From contig CAYILR010000001.1 of NCBI GenBank assembly GCA_964364175.1, forward strand, positions 62,001 through 126,000: a DNA stretch of 64,000 nt. The letters are read 5' to 3'. A program made the position numbers and the translations under genes. Under the pieces are notes generated by a model. That model was not told where the DNA came from. It did not search any database and saw nothing but the letters and a program-made list of their open reading frames with translations. Below are positions 7,010-14,516 of this stretch, piece by piece; positions within the stretch are counted from its first letter, which is position 1; every line of letters begins with the position of its first letter. Origin of the DNA: CAYILR01 sp964364175 (lineage in GTDB: Bacteria > Bdellovibrionota > UBA1018).

Positions 7010-7443
7010 AAAAAGTGATCGAAAAATTCAATCAGTATGCGCATCATTTGATTGCGCTGATGACGCTGGGAAATCGCCTTATGCTGGCGGCTATTTTTAT
7101 ACCTGCAGGCTGGGGGAAACTCACCCATCTGGGCAACACGATCGATTTTTTTACGTCGCTAGGAATTCCGTTGCCGCAGATTCAGGCTCCGATGGTGGCG
7201 GGAGTGGAATTTCTGGGTGGACTTTTGTTGGCGATGGGTCTGATGACTCGTGCGACGGCGCTTCCGCTGATTGCGACGATGATCGTTGCAACGATGACCA
7301 CGAAATGGCCGGACATGAAAAGCGCTCTCGAGTTACTAGATGCGACTGAGTTTTTGTATGCGGTCATGTTGGCCTGGGTGTTTGTCGTTGGGCCGGGCGT
7401 GTTTTCGATCGACCGAGTGATCAGCAAAAAATTGGCTGTATAG
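7006..7443 (+). CDS. DoxX family membrane protein of the bufferin operon
   Basis: A 145-residue protein with four predicted membrane spans and the DoxX pattern: GNRLMLAAIFIPAGWGKL in the first helix, a central GVEFLGGLLLAMGL, and a final VVGPGVFSIDR. DoxX proteins close many HvfABCD/bufferin operons (HvfD) and are thought to help redox chemistry or membrane handling of the modified peptide, though the exact job is not settled. The ATG overlaps the bufC stop codon. Start and family fit are good; role is inferred from the operon. Confidence 0.85.
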   Translation: MKKVIEKFNQYAHHLIALMTLGNRLMLAAIFIPAGWGKLTHLGNTIDFFTSLGIPLPQIQAPMVAGVEFLGGLLLAMGLMTRATALPLIATMIVATMTTKWPDMKSALELLDATEFLYAVMLAWVFVVGPGVFSIDRVISKKLAV

Positions 7444-7475
7444 AATCAACAGTTTAAAGTCGGAGGGAAGTAACC

Positions 7476-9479
7476 ATGTCGTCAGAAATTTCTTCGTTAT
7501 CCAAAGAGAAACGTAAATTTGCCCCGACTCGGGAATTTGTAAAAGCTGCTCAAATTTCGAAACTTGCTCAGCTCAAGAGCTTACGAGCAAAAGCCGCCAA
7601 GAACCCGGTCAAATTTTGGGAAGAGCAAGCCCGCGCTTTGACTTGGTTCAAGCCCTGGAAAAAAGCATTTCAGTGGAAGCATCCTTTTGCTCAGTGGTTT
7701 TTGGGGGGGAAGCTCAATGTTTCTTACAATTGCTTGGATCGACATGTGGCGAATCCAGCACGTAAACATAAGGCGGCTTTAGTCTGGGAGGGTGAACCCG
7801 GGGAAATCAAGACACTCACTTACCAGCAGCTGTACTTAGAAGTCTGCAAATTCGCGAACGTTCTGAAATCCCACGGCGTCAAACGCGGAGACGTTGTTGC
7901 GATTTACATGGGAATGATTCCCGAGGCTGCCGTGGCGATGCTGGCTTGTGCGCGCATTGGAGCAACACACACAGTTGTTTTTGGAGGATTTTCAGCCGAG
8001 GCGTTGCGAGATCGGATTGTCGATTCTAAGGCGGTGGCGCTGATTACTCAAGATGGTGCTTTTCGCCGTGGATCTGTAGTGCCGCTGAAATCAGTTGCTG
8101 ATGGAATCTTATCTGTCACGAAGACGATCAAAAATGTTTTTGTGGTGAAGCGAACACAACAAACAACAGCCATGCATTCGGGGCGCGATCATTGGTGGCA
8201 CGAGGTAATGGTGGGAGCTTCGAGCAATTGCCCTGCGGAACAATTGGATAGCGAGCATCCACTATTCATTCTCTACACTAGCGGATCGACTGGGAAGCCC
8301 AAGGGGATTTTACACACGACGGGTGGATATCTCACTCAAGTCGCCTACACGATGAAGATGGTTTTTGATCTTCGCGATGATGATCTGTATTTTTGCACCG
8401 CTGATATCGGTTGGGTGACAGGACATAGTTACATCGTGTACGGGCCGCTTGCGCAGGGTGCGAGCGTTTTCATGTACGAAGGTGCTCCGAATTTTCCCGA
8501 GTGGGACCGATTCTGGTCGATGATTGACCGGCACAAGATTACGATTTTCTACACGGCACCGACAGCAATTCGTGCGTTCATGAAAGTCGGCGAGCAGTGG
8601 CCGAACAAGCACGATCTCTCGTCGCTACGGTTGCTGGGCAGTGTCGGTGAACCCATCAATCCCGAAGCGTGGATGTGGTATTACACGACGATTGGAAAAA
8701 AAGGATGTCCGATTGTGGATACTTGGTGGCAGACCGAGACGGGCGCGATTATGGTTTCGCCTGTTCCAGGCGTCACGACGACCCGGCCAGGGACGGCAAC
8801 CGAGCCATTGCCCGGAGTATTTGTGGATGTAGTGAAGCCCGATGGAACTCCCTGCAAAGCCAACGAAGGTGGGTTGCTAGTGATTCAGCATCCGTGGCCT
8901 TCGATGTTGCGAACTGTGTTCGGAGATGCAGATCGGTACAAAAAAACTTACTGGTCGAATTTCCTTCCAGCGACGAAGAAAACCAAGACCGCTCCAGCGC
9001 GACCCTACGGATATTATTTCACAGGAGATGGAGCACGCCGCGACCCCGATGGAAACATCTGGATCATGGGGCGTGTGGACGATGTGGTGAATGTGAGTGG
9101 GCATCGTCTTGGCACGGCCGAAGTCGAGAGCGCATTGGTTTCGCATCTGTCGGTGGCAGAGGCAGCCGTTGTCTCGCGCCCGGACGAGATGAAGGGCAAC
9201 GCACTGATTGCCTTCGTCACGCTGAAAGGTGCCGTGCTGAAAACCGGCTACGACCAAAAAGGTCTGCAGGATGAGTTGAAAGCCCACGTCTCCAAGGAAA
9301 TCGGCCCCATCGCCAAGCCCGATGAGATTCGGTTTGCCGAGGCCTTACCCAAAACCCGCAGCGGCAAAATCATGCGTAGGTTGTTGCGCGAAATTGCGGC
9401 GGGCAGCGCCACGACCGGCGATACCAGCACGCTCGAGGATTTCTCTGTGTTGGAAAAGCTGCGTGCTGATGAAGAATGA
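7476..9479 (+). CDS. acsA: acetyl-CoA synthetase
   Basis: A 667-residue ANL-superfamily enzyme making acetyl-CoA from acetate, ATP and CoA through acetyl-AMP. The ATP-binding motif YTSGSTGKPKG is at about 266-277, the acyl-binding WWQTETG at about 416-422, the hinge region GRVDDVVNVSGHRLGTAE at about 530-547, and the catalytic C-terminal Lys in PKTRSGKIMRR is Lys631, the residue usually inactivated by acetylation. Length is normal for Acs (about 650). A strong GGAGGGAAG Shine-Dalgarno precedes the ATG. It follows the DoxX gene by 32 bp, so it may be reached by read-through, though there is no functional link to bufferins. Confidence 0.95.
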   Translation: MSSEISSLSKEKRKFAPTREFVKAAQISKLAQLKSLRAKAAKNPVKFWEEQARALTWFKPWKKAFQWKHPFAQWFLGGKLNVSYNCLDRHVANPARKHKAALVWEGEPGEIKTLTYQQLYLEVCKFANVLKSHGVKRGDVVAIYMGMIPEAAVAMLACARIGATHTVVFGGFSAEALRDRIVDSKAVALITQDGAFRRGSVVPLKSVADGILSVTKTIKNVFVVKRTQQTTAMHSGRDHWWHEVMVGASSNCPAEQLDSEHPLFILYTSGSTGKPKGILHTTGGYLTQVAYTMKMVFDLRDDDLYFCTADIGWVTGHSYIVYGPLAQGASVFMYEGAPNFPEWDRFWSMIDRHKITIFYTAPTAIRAFMKVGEQWPNKHDLSSLRLLGSVGEPINPEAWMWYYTTIGKKGCPIVDTWWQTETGAIMVSPVPGVTTTRPGTATEPLPGVFVDVVKPDGTPCKANEGGLLVIQHPWPSMLRTVFGDADRYKKTYWSNFLPATKKTKTAPARPYGYYFTGDGARRDPDGNIWIMGRVDDVVNVSGHRLGTAEVESALVSHLSVAEAAVVSRPDEMKGNALIAFVTLKGAVLKTGYDQKGLQDELKAHVSKEIGPIAKPDEIRFAEALPKTRSGKIMRRLLREIAAGSATTGDTSTLEDFSVLEKLRADEE

Positions 9480-9491
9480 GCTGCAATCTAA

Positions 9492-9569
9492 GCTGAACTT
9501 CGCGTTCAGCGAAGTTTTGGGCTTCGAAACACATTCTCAACCCCTCAAACTTCGCGTTTGGCGAAGTTT
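9492..9569. repeat. paired-hairpin intergenic element, copy 1
   Basis: Between acsA and dtd are two hairpins with the same centre. AACTTCGC (9496-9503) pairs with GCGAAGTT (9509-9516), and AAACTTCGC (9547-9555) pairs with GCGAAGTTT (9561-9569), each around 5 nt. Each also has a competing fold, for example GCTGAAC (9492-9498) with GTTCAGC (9504-9510) and CAAAC with GTTTG. A homologous element lies at 25433-25505. There is no T-tract, so this is more like a REP/BIME-type element than a terminator. Confidence 0.8.
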
Positions 9570-9584
9570 AGGGCAGAGGCCGCC

Positions 9585-10022
9585 ATGCGTGCAGTGATTC
9601 AGAGAGTTCAGCAAGCCAGCGTGACCGTGGATGGTAAATCAGTCTCTGTGATCGGCCGAGGCATTCTGACATTGCTAGGTGTTGCTCAAGGCGACACCGA
9701 GGAGCAGCTCAAAAAAGTTATCACCAAAATCACCGAGCTGCGCATTTTCGAAGACGACCAAGGCAAAATGAACCTATCCCTCAAAGACATCCAGGGCGAG
9801 CACCTGATCGTTTCCCAGTTCACCCTACTCGCCGACTGCTCCCAAGGTCGCCGCCCAGGATTCGCCGGCGCCGAAAACCCCGATCGTGCTCGAGAACTCT
9901 ATGAGAAAGCTCTCACCCTCAGCACATCAGCCGGAATCAAAACCGCCGGTGGAACTTTTCAGGCCCACATGAAAGTCGAGCTGATCAACGACGGCCCGGC
10001 AACTTTTATCGTGGAAGCCTAA
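9585..10022 (+). CDS. dtd: D-aminoacyl-tRNA deacylase
   Basis: A 145-residue enzyme that hydrolyses D-amino acids (and Gly) mischarged on tRNA. The start MRAVIQRVQQASVTVDG and the two catalytic-site motifs SQFTLLAD (about 77-84) and a GxFxAxMxVxxxNDGP block near the C-terminus (GGTFQAHMKVELINDGP, about 124-140) are diagnostic; the length matches the family. The in-frame upstream codon at 9558 lies inside the hairpin repeat and is not a credible start. Its 3' end faces the metalloprotease gene 9 bp away. Confidence 0.95.
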   Translation: MRAVIQRVQQASVTVDGKSVSVIGRGILTLLGVAQGDTEEQLKKVITKITELRIFEDDQGKMNLSLKDIQGEHLIVSQFTLLADCSQGRRPGFAGAENPDRARELYEKALTLSTSAGIKTAGGTFQAHMKVELINDGPATFIVEA

Positions 10023-10031
10023 ACACTTTGA

Positions 10032-11267
10032 TTACTGTGAATAAAACTCACTCATGGAATTCGAAAGTAAAGAGTAAGATTGTCGATGGGCACCTGGCAC
10101 TAAAATGGTAAACTCCGGTCCGGTTTCCAACATGCATCCATTGGAACCAACGTTTGCAAGAATACCTATGTAGTCACCTCCATTGGGCATATGGACGTCA
10201 TACAATCGTGTAGTTTGGATTGCTCCTTTTGACCCACAGTAAAGTTCTCCATTCCTGGTTTTAATACAAGCGGAGAATATTATTCCAATCTGACTCCAGC
10301 TCAACGTAGAACGGTATCTGGCGTTAATAACTAATTCTTTTTCCGGAAATTGAATAATTAATCTGCTTTTTAATCGTTGTATGCCGTCTGAATCACGCTC
10401 ATAATTCTCACTCCAGTGCACATTGAAGTGGTCATTTCTAGTAAGGTTGGAAATTTGCAATATACGTTTCATGCCGTCGATATACCCAAGGTCATCACCG
10501 TTGCACCATTGAAAGCCCATTAAATAACCATCGTATTGCCGATGTTCGGAGAGTTGATTTGTGTGGTCGATTTTTAGTTTTTTATATGTATAGATTTTTA
10601 GCTCACGATCAAATTCCCAGGGTTTAGCGGTCCAGGCTAAACTGAGTTGTTCGTCCATAATTGTACCTGGAACATGTAAATTGCCATAAATATGACCTAG
10701 TTCATGAAGAAGAACAGCGCGTAAAGATACGACGCCAAAAGGAGTGTTCCAGTTTTTTTCATGGTTATCATTTTCTGGCAGCTCTTTGGGTGAAGCGATC
10801 CAAACAAAACCCTTTGACCATTCAGGGTCGAGACTTTCCTTCTCGATAAACGCAGTGGGTTTATAAAAAGCTACTTTCGCTCGGTCTACTTTGGAGTCGT
10901 TTGCACCAAAGTAAAATCGGATGTCTTCTGATCCATCACAAGAGGGCAAAGAAATTGTCTTGAAGATAAAATTGCGATCTTGTAGCCATGATCCAATTTG
11001 ATCACCATTCGCATAATTTTCCCAAGTCAAAAAAGCCCACTGGATAGCAGAGTCCAAATCATTTTCAGCTAAACCAAAATCTTCCCCGATGATCTTACAG
11101 TAGGTAATCATTTTTTGAGTACCCTTGGGTACATGAAACCATGCGCTATGGTTAATTGCTGGCACATTATCTACCCCATTCCCCACATCCACCCCACCAC
11201 CCGCATTCGCAACCGCAGATATTCCTGCCGAAATCGCAATCCATCCTGCAATCCAAAATAATTTCAT
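10032..11267 (-). CDS. secreted metzincin-like zinc metalloprotease
   Basis: A 411-residue protein with a Sec signal peptide (MKLFWIAGWIAISAGISAVANA, about 1-22). The key motif is HELGHIYGNLH at 188-198, an exact HExxHxxGxxH metzincin zinc site (His188, His192, His198, catalytic Glu189), followed by Met204 in GTIMDE as a plausible Met-turn. The rest has no recognised domain; the C-terminal 200 residues are Tyr/Ser-rich and may form beta-sandwich modules. There is no long prodomain with a Cys switch. The ATG overlaps the stop of the TIGR02147 regulator (4 bp), so the two are coupled. A role in extracellular or prey protein digestion is possible but is inference. Confidence 0.6.
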   Translation of the reverse strand: MKLFWIAGWIAISAGISAVANAGGGVDVGNGVDNVPAINHSAWFHVPKGTQKMITYCKIIGEDFGLAENDLDSAIQWAFLTWENYANGDQIGSWLQDRNFIFKTISLPSCDGSEDIRFYFGANDSKVDRAKVAFYKPTAFIEKESLDPEWSKGFVWIASPKELPENDNHEKNWNTPFGVVSLRAVLLHELGHIYGNLHVPGTIMDEQLSLAWTAKPWEFDRELKIYTYKKLKIDHTNQLSEHRQYDGYLMGFQWCNGDDLGYIDGMKRILQISNLTRNDHFNVHWSENYERDSDGIQRLKSRLIIQFPEKELVINARYRSTLSWSQIGIIFSACIKTRNGELYCGSKGAIQTTRLYDVHMPNGGDYIGILANVGSNGCMLETGPEFTILVPGAHRQSYSLLSNSMSEFYSQ

Positions 11268-12139
11268 TTTAGCTCCTTTTTGTTCTTAAAAGTTTGTGTG
11301 AGTTCAAAAAATTGTACGTTCAATTGGTAGACGCTGTCGGCTAGATCAGCAGACGAAAGTAAATATTGCGAGAGCTCGTCACGAAAATTTTCGATGATCG
11401 TTTGAACTTTGCTCATGTTCTTTTTATGGAAGGCAAAAGTTTTTCCGACCACGTATCGATTTTCTAGAGGCTGACTCTCCAGACTCTCGGCGGATTTTTG
11501 GATCATCTGTTGGTGAAAATTTCTCAATTCAGCACTCGGCACATTGGTGGGTGTCGCAAGTTTACGATGAGTTTTTTTCCACTGATTTCCTTCTTTGCGA
11601 ATTAGTTGCAGTGTAATCAATGTGTCAAAAGCAGTTTTAGCTTGTGTGGGAGTAATCCCCAAAAGCCCGGCTAGGGTATTGGGATTGTCAGAAAATTTTT
11701 GAGTTTCCACGAGCTCGAGCAACGCAATGTAATACCAACCCGTGAGCATTCGCATGGATTCTAAACCTAGGTTGATCACTTGGCCTTTGGGCTGAAGGCG
11801 ATCGATTTTCTCCAAGAGACGATCTCGGATCTTGATGTTCTTCTTTTGTGAGAGCTCGACCAAGGTAACAAAGTAGTCTCTCTCTCGGGTTTGCGAAAAA
11901 ATCTGATGGGCAATCAGAGACGCCATCTGAACCGACAGATTCTGCTTCGCATTCAAAATACGAGAAAGCTGGCCAGGATCGATCCCCACTTTTTTGGAGA
12001 AGGACCGCAGCGAGAAGGCTGGATTCTTTGCGATTCGTTTTTCCAGCTCTTGCTTGAGTAAGGATCGATAATGGGTACCGCTGTTTTGCATGGGTGAGTG
12101 AATAGCCGCATGCCTCGAATTAGTCAATAATTTAGTCAT
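11264..12139 (-). CDS. TIGR02147 (DUF4423) family regulator
   Basis: A 291-residue protein. The N-terminal part contains a helix-turn-helix of the Cro/XRE type (FSLRSFSKKVGIDPGQLSRI, about 42-61), followed by the all-helical DUF4423 region with the family's GWYYIALLELVET and LAGLLGITPTQAKTAFDTL blocks. Such proteins are numerous in Bdellovibrionota and Fibrobacteres and usually lie directly upstream of a secreted protein gene, as here. It probably controls its own operon with the metalloprotease; the palindrome at 12144-12165 immediately upstream is the obvious candidate site. A later Met at about 12091 is an alternative start. Confidence 0.8.
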   Translation of the reverse strand: MTKLLTNSRHAAIHSPMQNSGTHYRSLLKQELEKRIAKNPAFSLRSFSKKVGIDPGQLSRILNAKQNLSVQMASLIAHQIFSQTRERDYFVTLVELSQKKNIKIRDRLLEKIDRLQPKGQVINLGLESMRMLTGWYYIALLELVETQKFSDNPNTLAGLLGITPTQAKTAFDTLITLQLIRKEGNQWKKTHRKLATPTNVPSAELRNFHQQMIQKSAESLESQPLENRYVVGKTFAFHKKNMSKVQTIIENFRDELSQYLLSSADLADSVYQLNVQFFELTQTFKNKKELK

Positions 12140-12143
12140 CAGA

Positions 12144-12165
12144 TGTGTTGATATTAGTCAACACA
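12144..12165. promoter_or_regulatory. 8-6-8 palindrome upstream of the TIGR02147 gene
   Basis: TGTGTTGA (12144-12151) and TCAACACA (12158-12165) form a perfect inverted repeat around TATTAG, ending 4 nt from the regulator's start codon at 12139. It has no T-tract on either strand, so it is more likely an operator than a terminator of the DUF4325 operon that ends at 12172. Autoregulation by the adjacent TIGR02147 protein is the simplest reading. Confidence 0.6.
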
Positions 12166-12171
12166 CAGATC

Positions 12172-12438
12172 TTAAGACGACTGAATCACCTTCATAGATT
12201 CAATGACAGTAATATTCTGAGTGGGGACGATTTTGACTCGATCTCCGTATTGGTCCCTCAATCCAGAATAAACCTCATCGAGCCATCCAGGAGCGACTAC
12301 ACTAACATCTGAGAAATCGAGTTCGATTCCCTCATTTTCACCTAGAGTAACATTCTGAGATAGAATAGTTGCTAGCGCCTCTTGTCCAGATGGCCTCGAA
12401 ACTAGAATATTTCCAAATATTTTAATCTCTATTTTCAT
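12172..12438 (-). CDS. STAS-like DUF4325 domain protein
   Basis: An 88-residue protein that resembles DUF4325, a short STAS-like alpha/beta domain, with the central ELDFSDVSVVAPGWLDEVYSGL (residues about 39-60) as the characteristic strand-loop-helix. DUF4325 domains occur alone or fused to ATPases and are suspected to act in signalling or in toxin-antitoxin-like modules. It follows the winged-helix antitoxin by 28 bp on the same strand and is probably its operon partner. Molecular function is unknown. Confidence 0.65.
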   Translation of the reverse strand: MKIEIKIFGNILVSRPSGQEALATILSQNVTLGENEGIELDFSDVSVVAPGWLDEVYSGLRDQYGDRVKIVPTQNITVIESMKVIQSS

Positions 12439-12466
12439 AGGCTACTCTTGTCGATTAAAAAGGAAG

Positions 12467-12856
12467 TCACTCGTTCACAAGCATTTTTTTAGGCTCAAAT
12501 TCGAAAATTACTCGATCGTAGAGCGGCAGGGGTTTGAATTTTCCTCGAGCTCCATTTTTCATAGGTTTGAGTTTAATCAGGCCGAGCGACTCCAATGCTT
12601 TTACATCTCGCAAGACATTGCCCTGATCTTTTTCCAGTGATTTGGCCAAATCATAAATAGAGTGGGGACGGTTTTCGACTATGGCTGCAAACACATCAAA
12701 TCGACTTTTGGACATGAGCTTGAGCATAGAGTCCAATCCGTCGCAAACCATCTCGTGATCTCGAATGTCAGCATTGCCGGTTTGAATCGCTTTTTGCATC
12801 GCAAGCAAAGCTGATTTTTTCGGATTTTTCTCATATTTGAATGTGAAAGTTTTCAT
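12467..12856 (-). CDS. winged-helix antitoxin (TumA-like / HVO_A0114-type)
   Basis: A 129-residue protein with a MarR-like winged helix: LDSMLKLMSKSRFDVFAAI, then HSIYDLAKSLEKDQGNVLRDVKALESLGLI (about 65-95), then a basic wing with KPMKNGARGKFKPLP. This is the pattern of the regulators that accompany DUF6516/TumE toxins. It begins 26 bp inside the end of the toxin gene, so it is translated by coupling from the same message. It likely represses the operon, perhaps through the AT-rich palindrome at 13197-13216, and neutralises the toxin. Confidence 0.65.
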   Translation of the reverse strand: MKTFTFKYEKNPKKSALLAMQKAIQTGNADIRDHEMVCDGLDSMLKLMSKSRFDVFAAIVENRPHSIYDLAKSLEKDQGNVLRDVKALESLGLIKLKPMKNGARGKFKPLPLYDRVIFEFEPKKMLVNE

Positions 12857-13163
12857 TATTTATTCCTCCAAAGGCATATCGAAGTCGCCGATCATAAGTA
12901 TGAACAAGAGATTTCCATTCGAATGCTTTTCCAAGGGGATCTTGATCGGTGTGAAAATGAGGTCCTTTAGGAACATGACAGTCCAGCAGTACTTGTTTGG
13001 AGGGATTTTCGGGATCAAATGCAATCCAACTAAACTTATAGCCTTCAGGAAATGAGTCGTGATGACCTTCAGGTAGTTTGTATAAATCCATAAACACCGC
13101 CAGTACGAGCCCGTTTTTGCATGTAATAGAAAACCGGTTTGAGTAAATTTTCTGAGCTTCCAT
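12831..13163 (-). CDS. putative TumE-like (DUF6516) toxin
   Basis: A 110-residue protein whose centre, YKFSWIAFDPENPSKQVLLD followed by HVPKGPHFHTDQDPLGKAFEW (about 42-82), fits DUF6516/TumE-like toxins: a strand-rich N-terminus, then a His-containing KGPHFH motif and a short C-terminal helix. It is the first gene of a toxin-antitoxin-DUF4325 operon; toxin-first order also occurs in other members. The biochemical activity of this family is not well defined. Overlap with the antitoxin gene is 26 bp. Confidence 0.6.
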   Translation of the reverse strand: MEAQKIYSNRFSITCKNGLVLAVFMDLYKLPEGHHDSFPEGYKFSWIAFDPENPSKQVLLDCHVPKGPHFHTDQDPLGKAFEWKSLVHTYDRRLRYAFGGINNENFHIQI

Positions 13164-13196
13164 AAAAATCCTACCATAGTTGTAAAAAAAAACAAG

Positions 13197-13216
13197 TATA
13201 TATTAATACATATATA
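13197..13216. promoter_or_regulatory. AT-rich palindrome upstream of the TumE-like operon
   Basis: TATATAT (13197-13203) and ATATATA (13210-13216) form a perfect inverted repeat with a 6-nt centre, 33 bp upstream of the toxin start on the minus strand. It overlaps the region where a -10/-35 would lie, so it could be both promoter and operator for the winged-helix antitoxin. Confidence 0.45.
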
Positions 13217-13361
13217 CGGGGTATTACGCCAATCAGTAGGCTTATCAGGACTTGACGATTAGACAAGAAATTGAAAAACAGGAGCTTTTCTTGAATAATT
13301 ACTGGCGGATAGTGATTTTTTGTTGGCCTAACGAAAGCCAGGGGAATATTGATCAATCAAG

Positions 13362-14516
13362 ATGCTATCGATGAAATCTTTCAACTCCTGGGCGACTGCT
13401 GCTGCCCTGTTGGTGCTGGCTCTGATGGCGATCAAGTCAACTGTGATGATCTACCAGAACAATGGCCAGCCCGAGATCCCCAATACTTGGGAGGGGAACG
13501 TTTTTCACGGAGCCCAGGTTTATTTCGATCAAGGCATCACATCCAACTCAGGATTGCCGATCTATCCGATGGATCACGATACTCCGATTCAAAAACTTCG
13601 GGAGACGCGAGTTTACACGCACTTCTTGCCCGGCGACAGCTACCTAATTTGGGCGATGAGTTTGATGACTCGAAGCACTGAAGTGGTTTTCAAATACGGC
13701 AGATTTGTTCCACTGATTCTCACGCTTTTTTTGATGTGGATTTTTTCTCAAACTTCAACAGAACTGCTTTTCCCGCGTTGGAGATGGGCTCAACCCGCAT
13801 TTCTTGCAGTGATGGCGATTGCTCCGAATTTTTACAAGTGGAGTATCAGTCTATCGGGTGTGGGATTCTCGAGTGTCTGTGTGATGCTGGCGATGCTCCT
13901 ACCGATTCGATTTAAGTATTCACCCAAAATCTTGCTTGCAGCTTTTGTTCTAGGGTTCGTCTCGATGTATTTGCTGATGACCCAGATTTTTGTGCTTTGT
14001 TTTGCACCGATCATAGCCTGGCTACTTTCACCACAAAAAGAAAAATTCCAAAACACTTTCAAAATCAGCATTGCTATCGGTCTGGGAATTACGACAGCCT
14101 ACATCCTGCATTTTTTCCAGGTGGCATCCTTTCTCGAGAGCTGGGCTCTGGCGTGGCAGGATCAGATGGGAACTTTTTTTGCTCGAGGTGACTCACGGCA
14201 GGGAATTTCGCGTCTAGAACTCATCGCTCAGTACAGCGGTCATGTGCGATCATTTTTTAGAGTGAGTGTATTGCAAATGCTGATCACAGGCCTCCCTTTG
14301 ATCGCTCTGACACCAGAGCTGAAGTCCAGACGTTTGCAACTGCTGGGTGCTCTTCTGCTCTCCACTCTGGCCTGTTATATTTTTCCAACGCTGATGAGAC
14401 ACACAGCGCTGATGCATTGGCATGTATTTCCGCATATCTTCATGATGCTTTACGCAGTTTGGGTTTTCGTGATTTTGAATTTCATTTCTCAAAAATGGAT
14501 GAGGCGTCACTCATGA
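13362..14516 (+). CDS. polytopic membrane protein, possible GT-C glycosyltransferase
   Basis: A 384-residue membrane protein with about 9 hydrophobic spans, starting with an N-terminal helix (about 10-28). The first periplasmic loop is long and polar (about 30-90) and contains NVFHGAQVYFDQGI and an LPGDSYLIWA segment, an arrangement reminiscent of GT-C fold (PMT/ArnT-like) glycosyltransferases, whose first loop carries the catalytic acidic residue. No sequence motif proves this, and I do not recognise the family. Its stop overlaps the cinA start (ATGA), so the two are coupled although no functional link is known. A second ATG at 13371 is equally possible. Confidence 0.6.
   Translation: MLSMKSFNSWATAAALLVLALMAIKSTVMIYQNNGQPEIPNTWEGNVFHGAQVYFDQGITSNSGLPIYPMDHDTPIQKLRETRVYTHFLPGDSYLIWAMSLMTRSTEVVFKYGRFVPLILTLFLMWIFSQTSTELLFPRWRWAQPAFLAVMAIAPNFYKWSISLSGVGFSSVCVMLAMLLPIRFKYSPKILLAAFVLGFVSMYLLMTQIFVLCFAPIIAWLLSPQKEKFQNTFKISIAIGLGITTAYILHFFQVASFLESWALAWQDQMGTFFARGDSRQGISRLELIAQYSGHVRSFFRVSVLQMLITGLPLIALTPELKSRRLQLLGALLLSTLACYIFPTLMRHTALMHWHVFPHIFMMLYAVWVFVILNFISQKWMRRHS

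Noticed and set aside
8669..9274. 201-codon open frame in another frame of acsA
   Set aside because: Arg/Cys/Trp-rich translation without any fold pattern, inside a certain gene.
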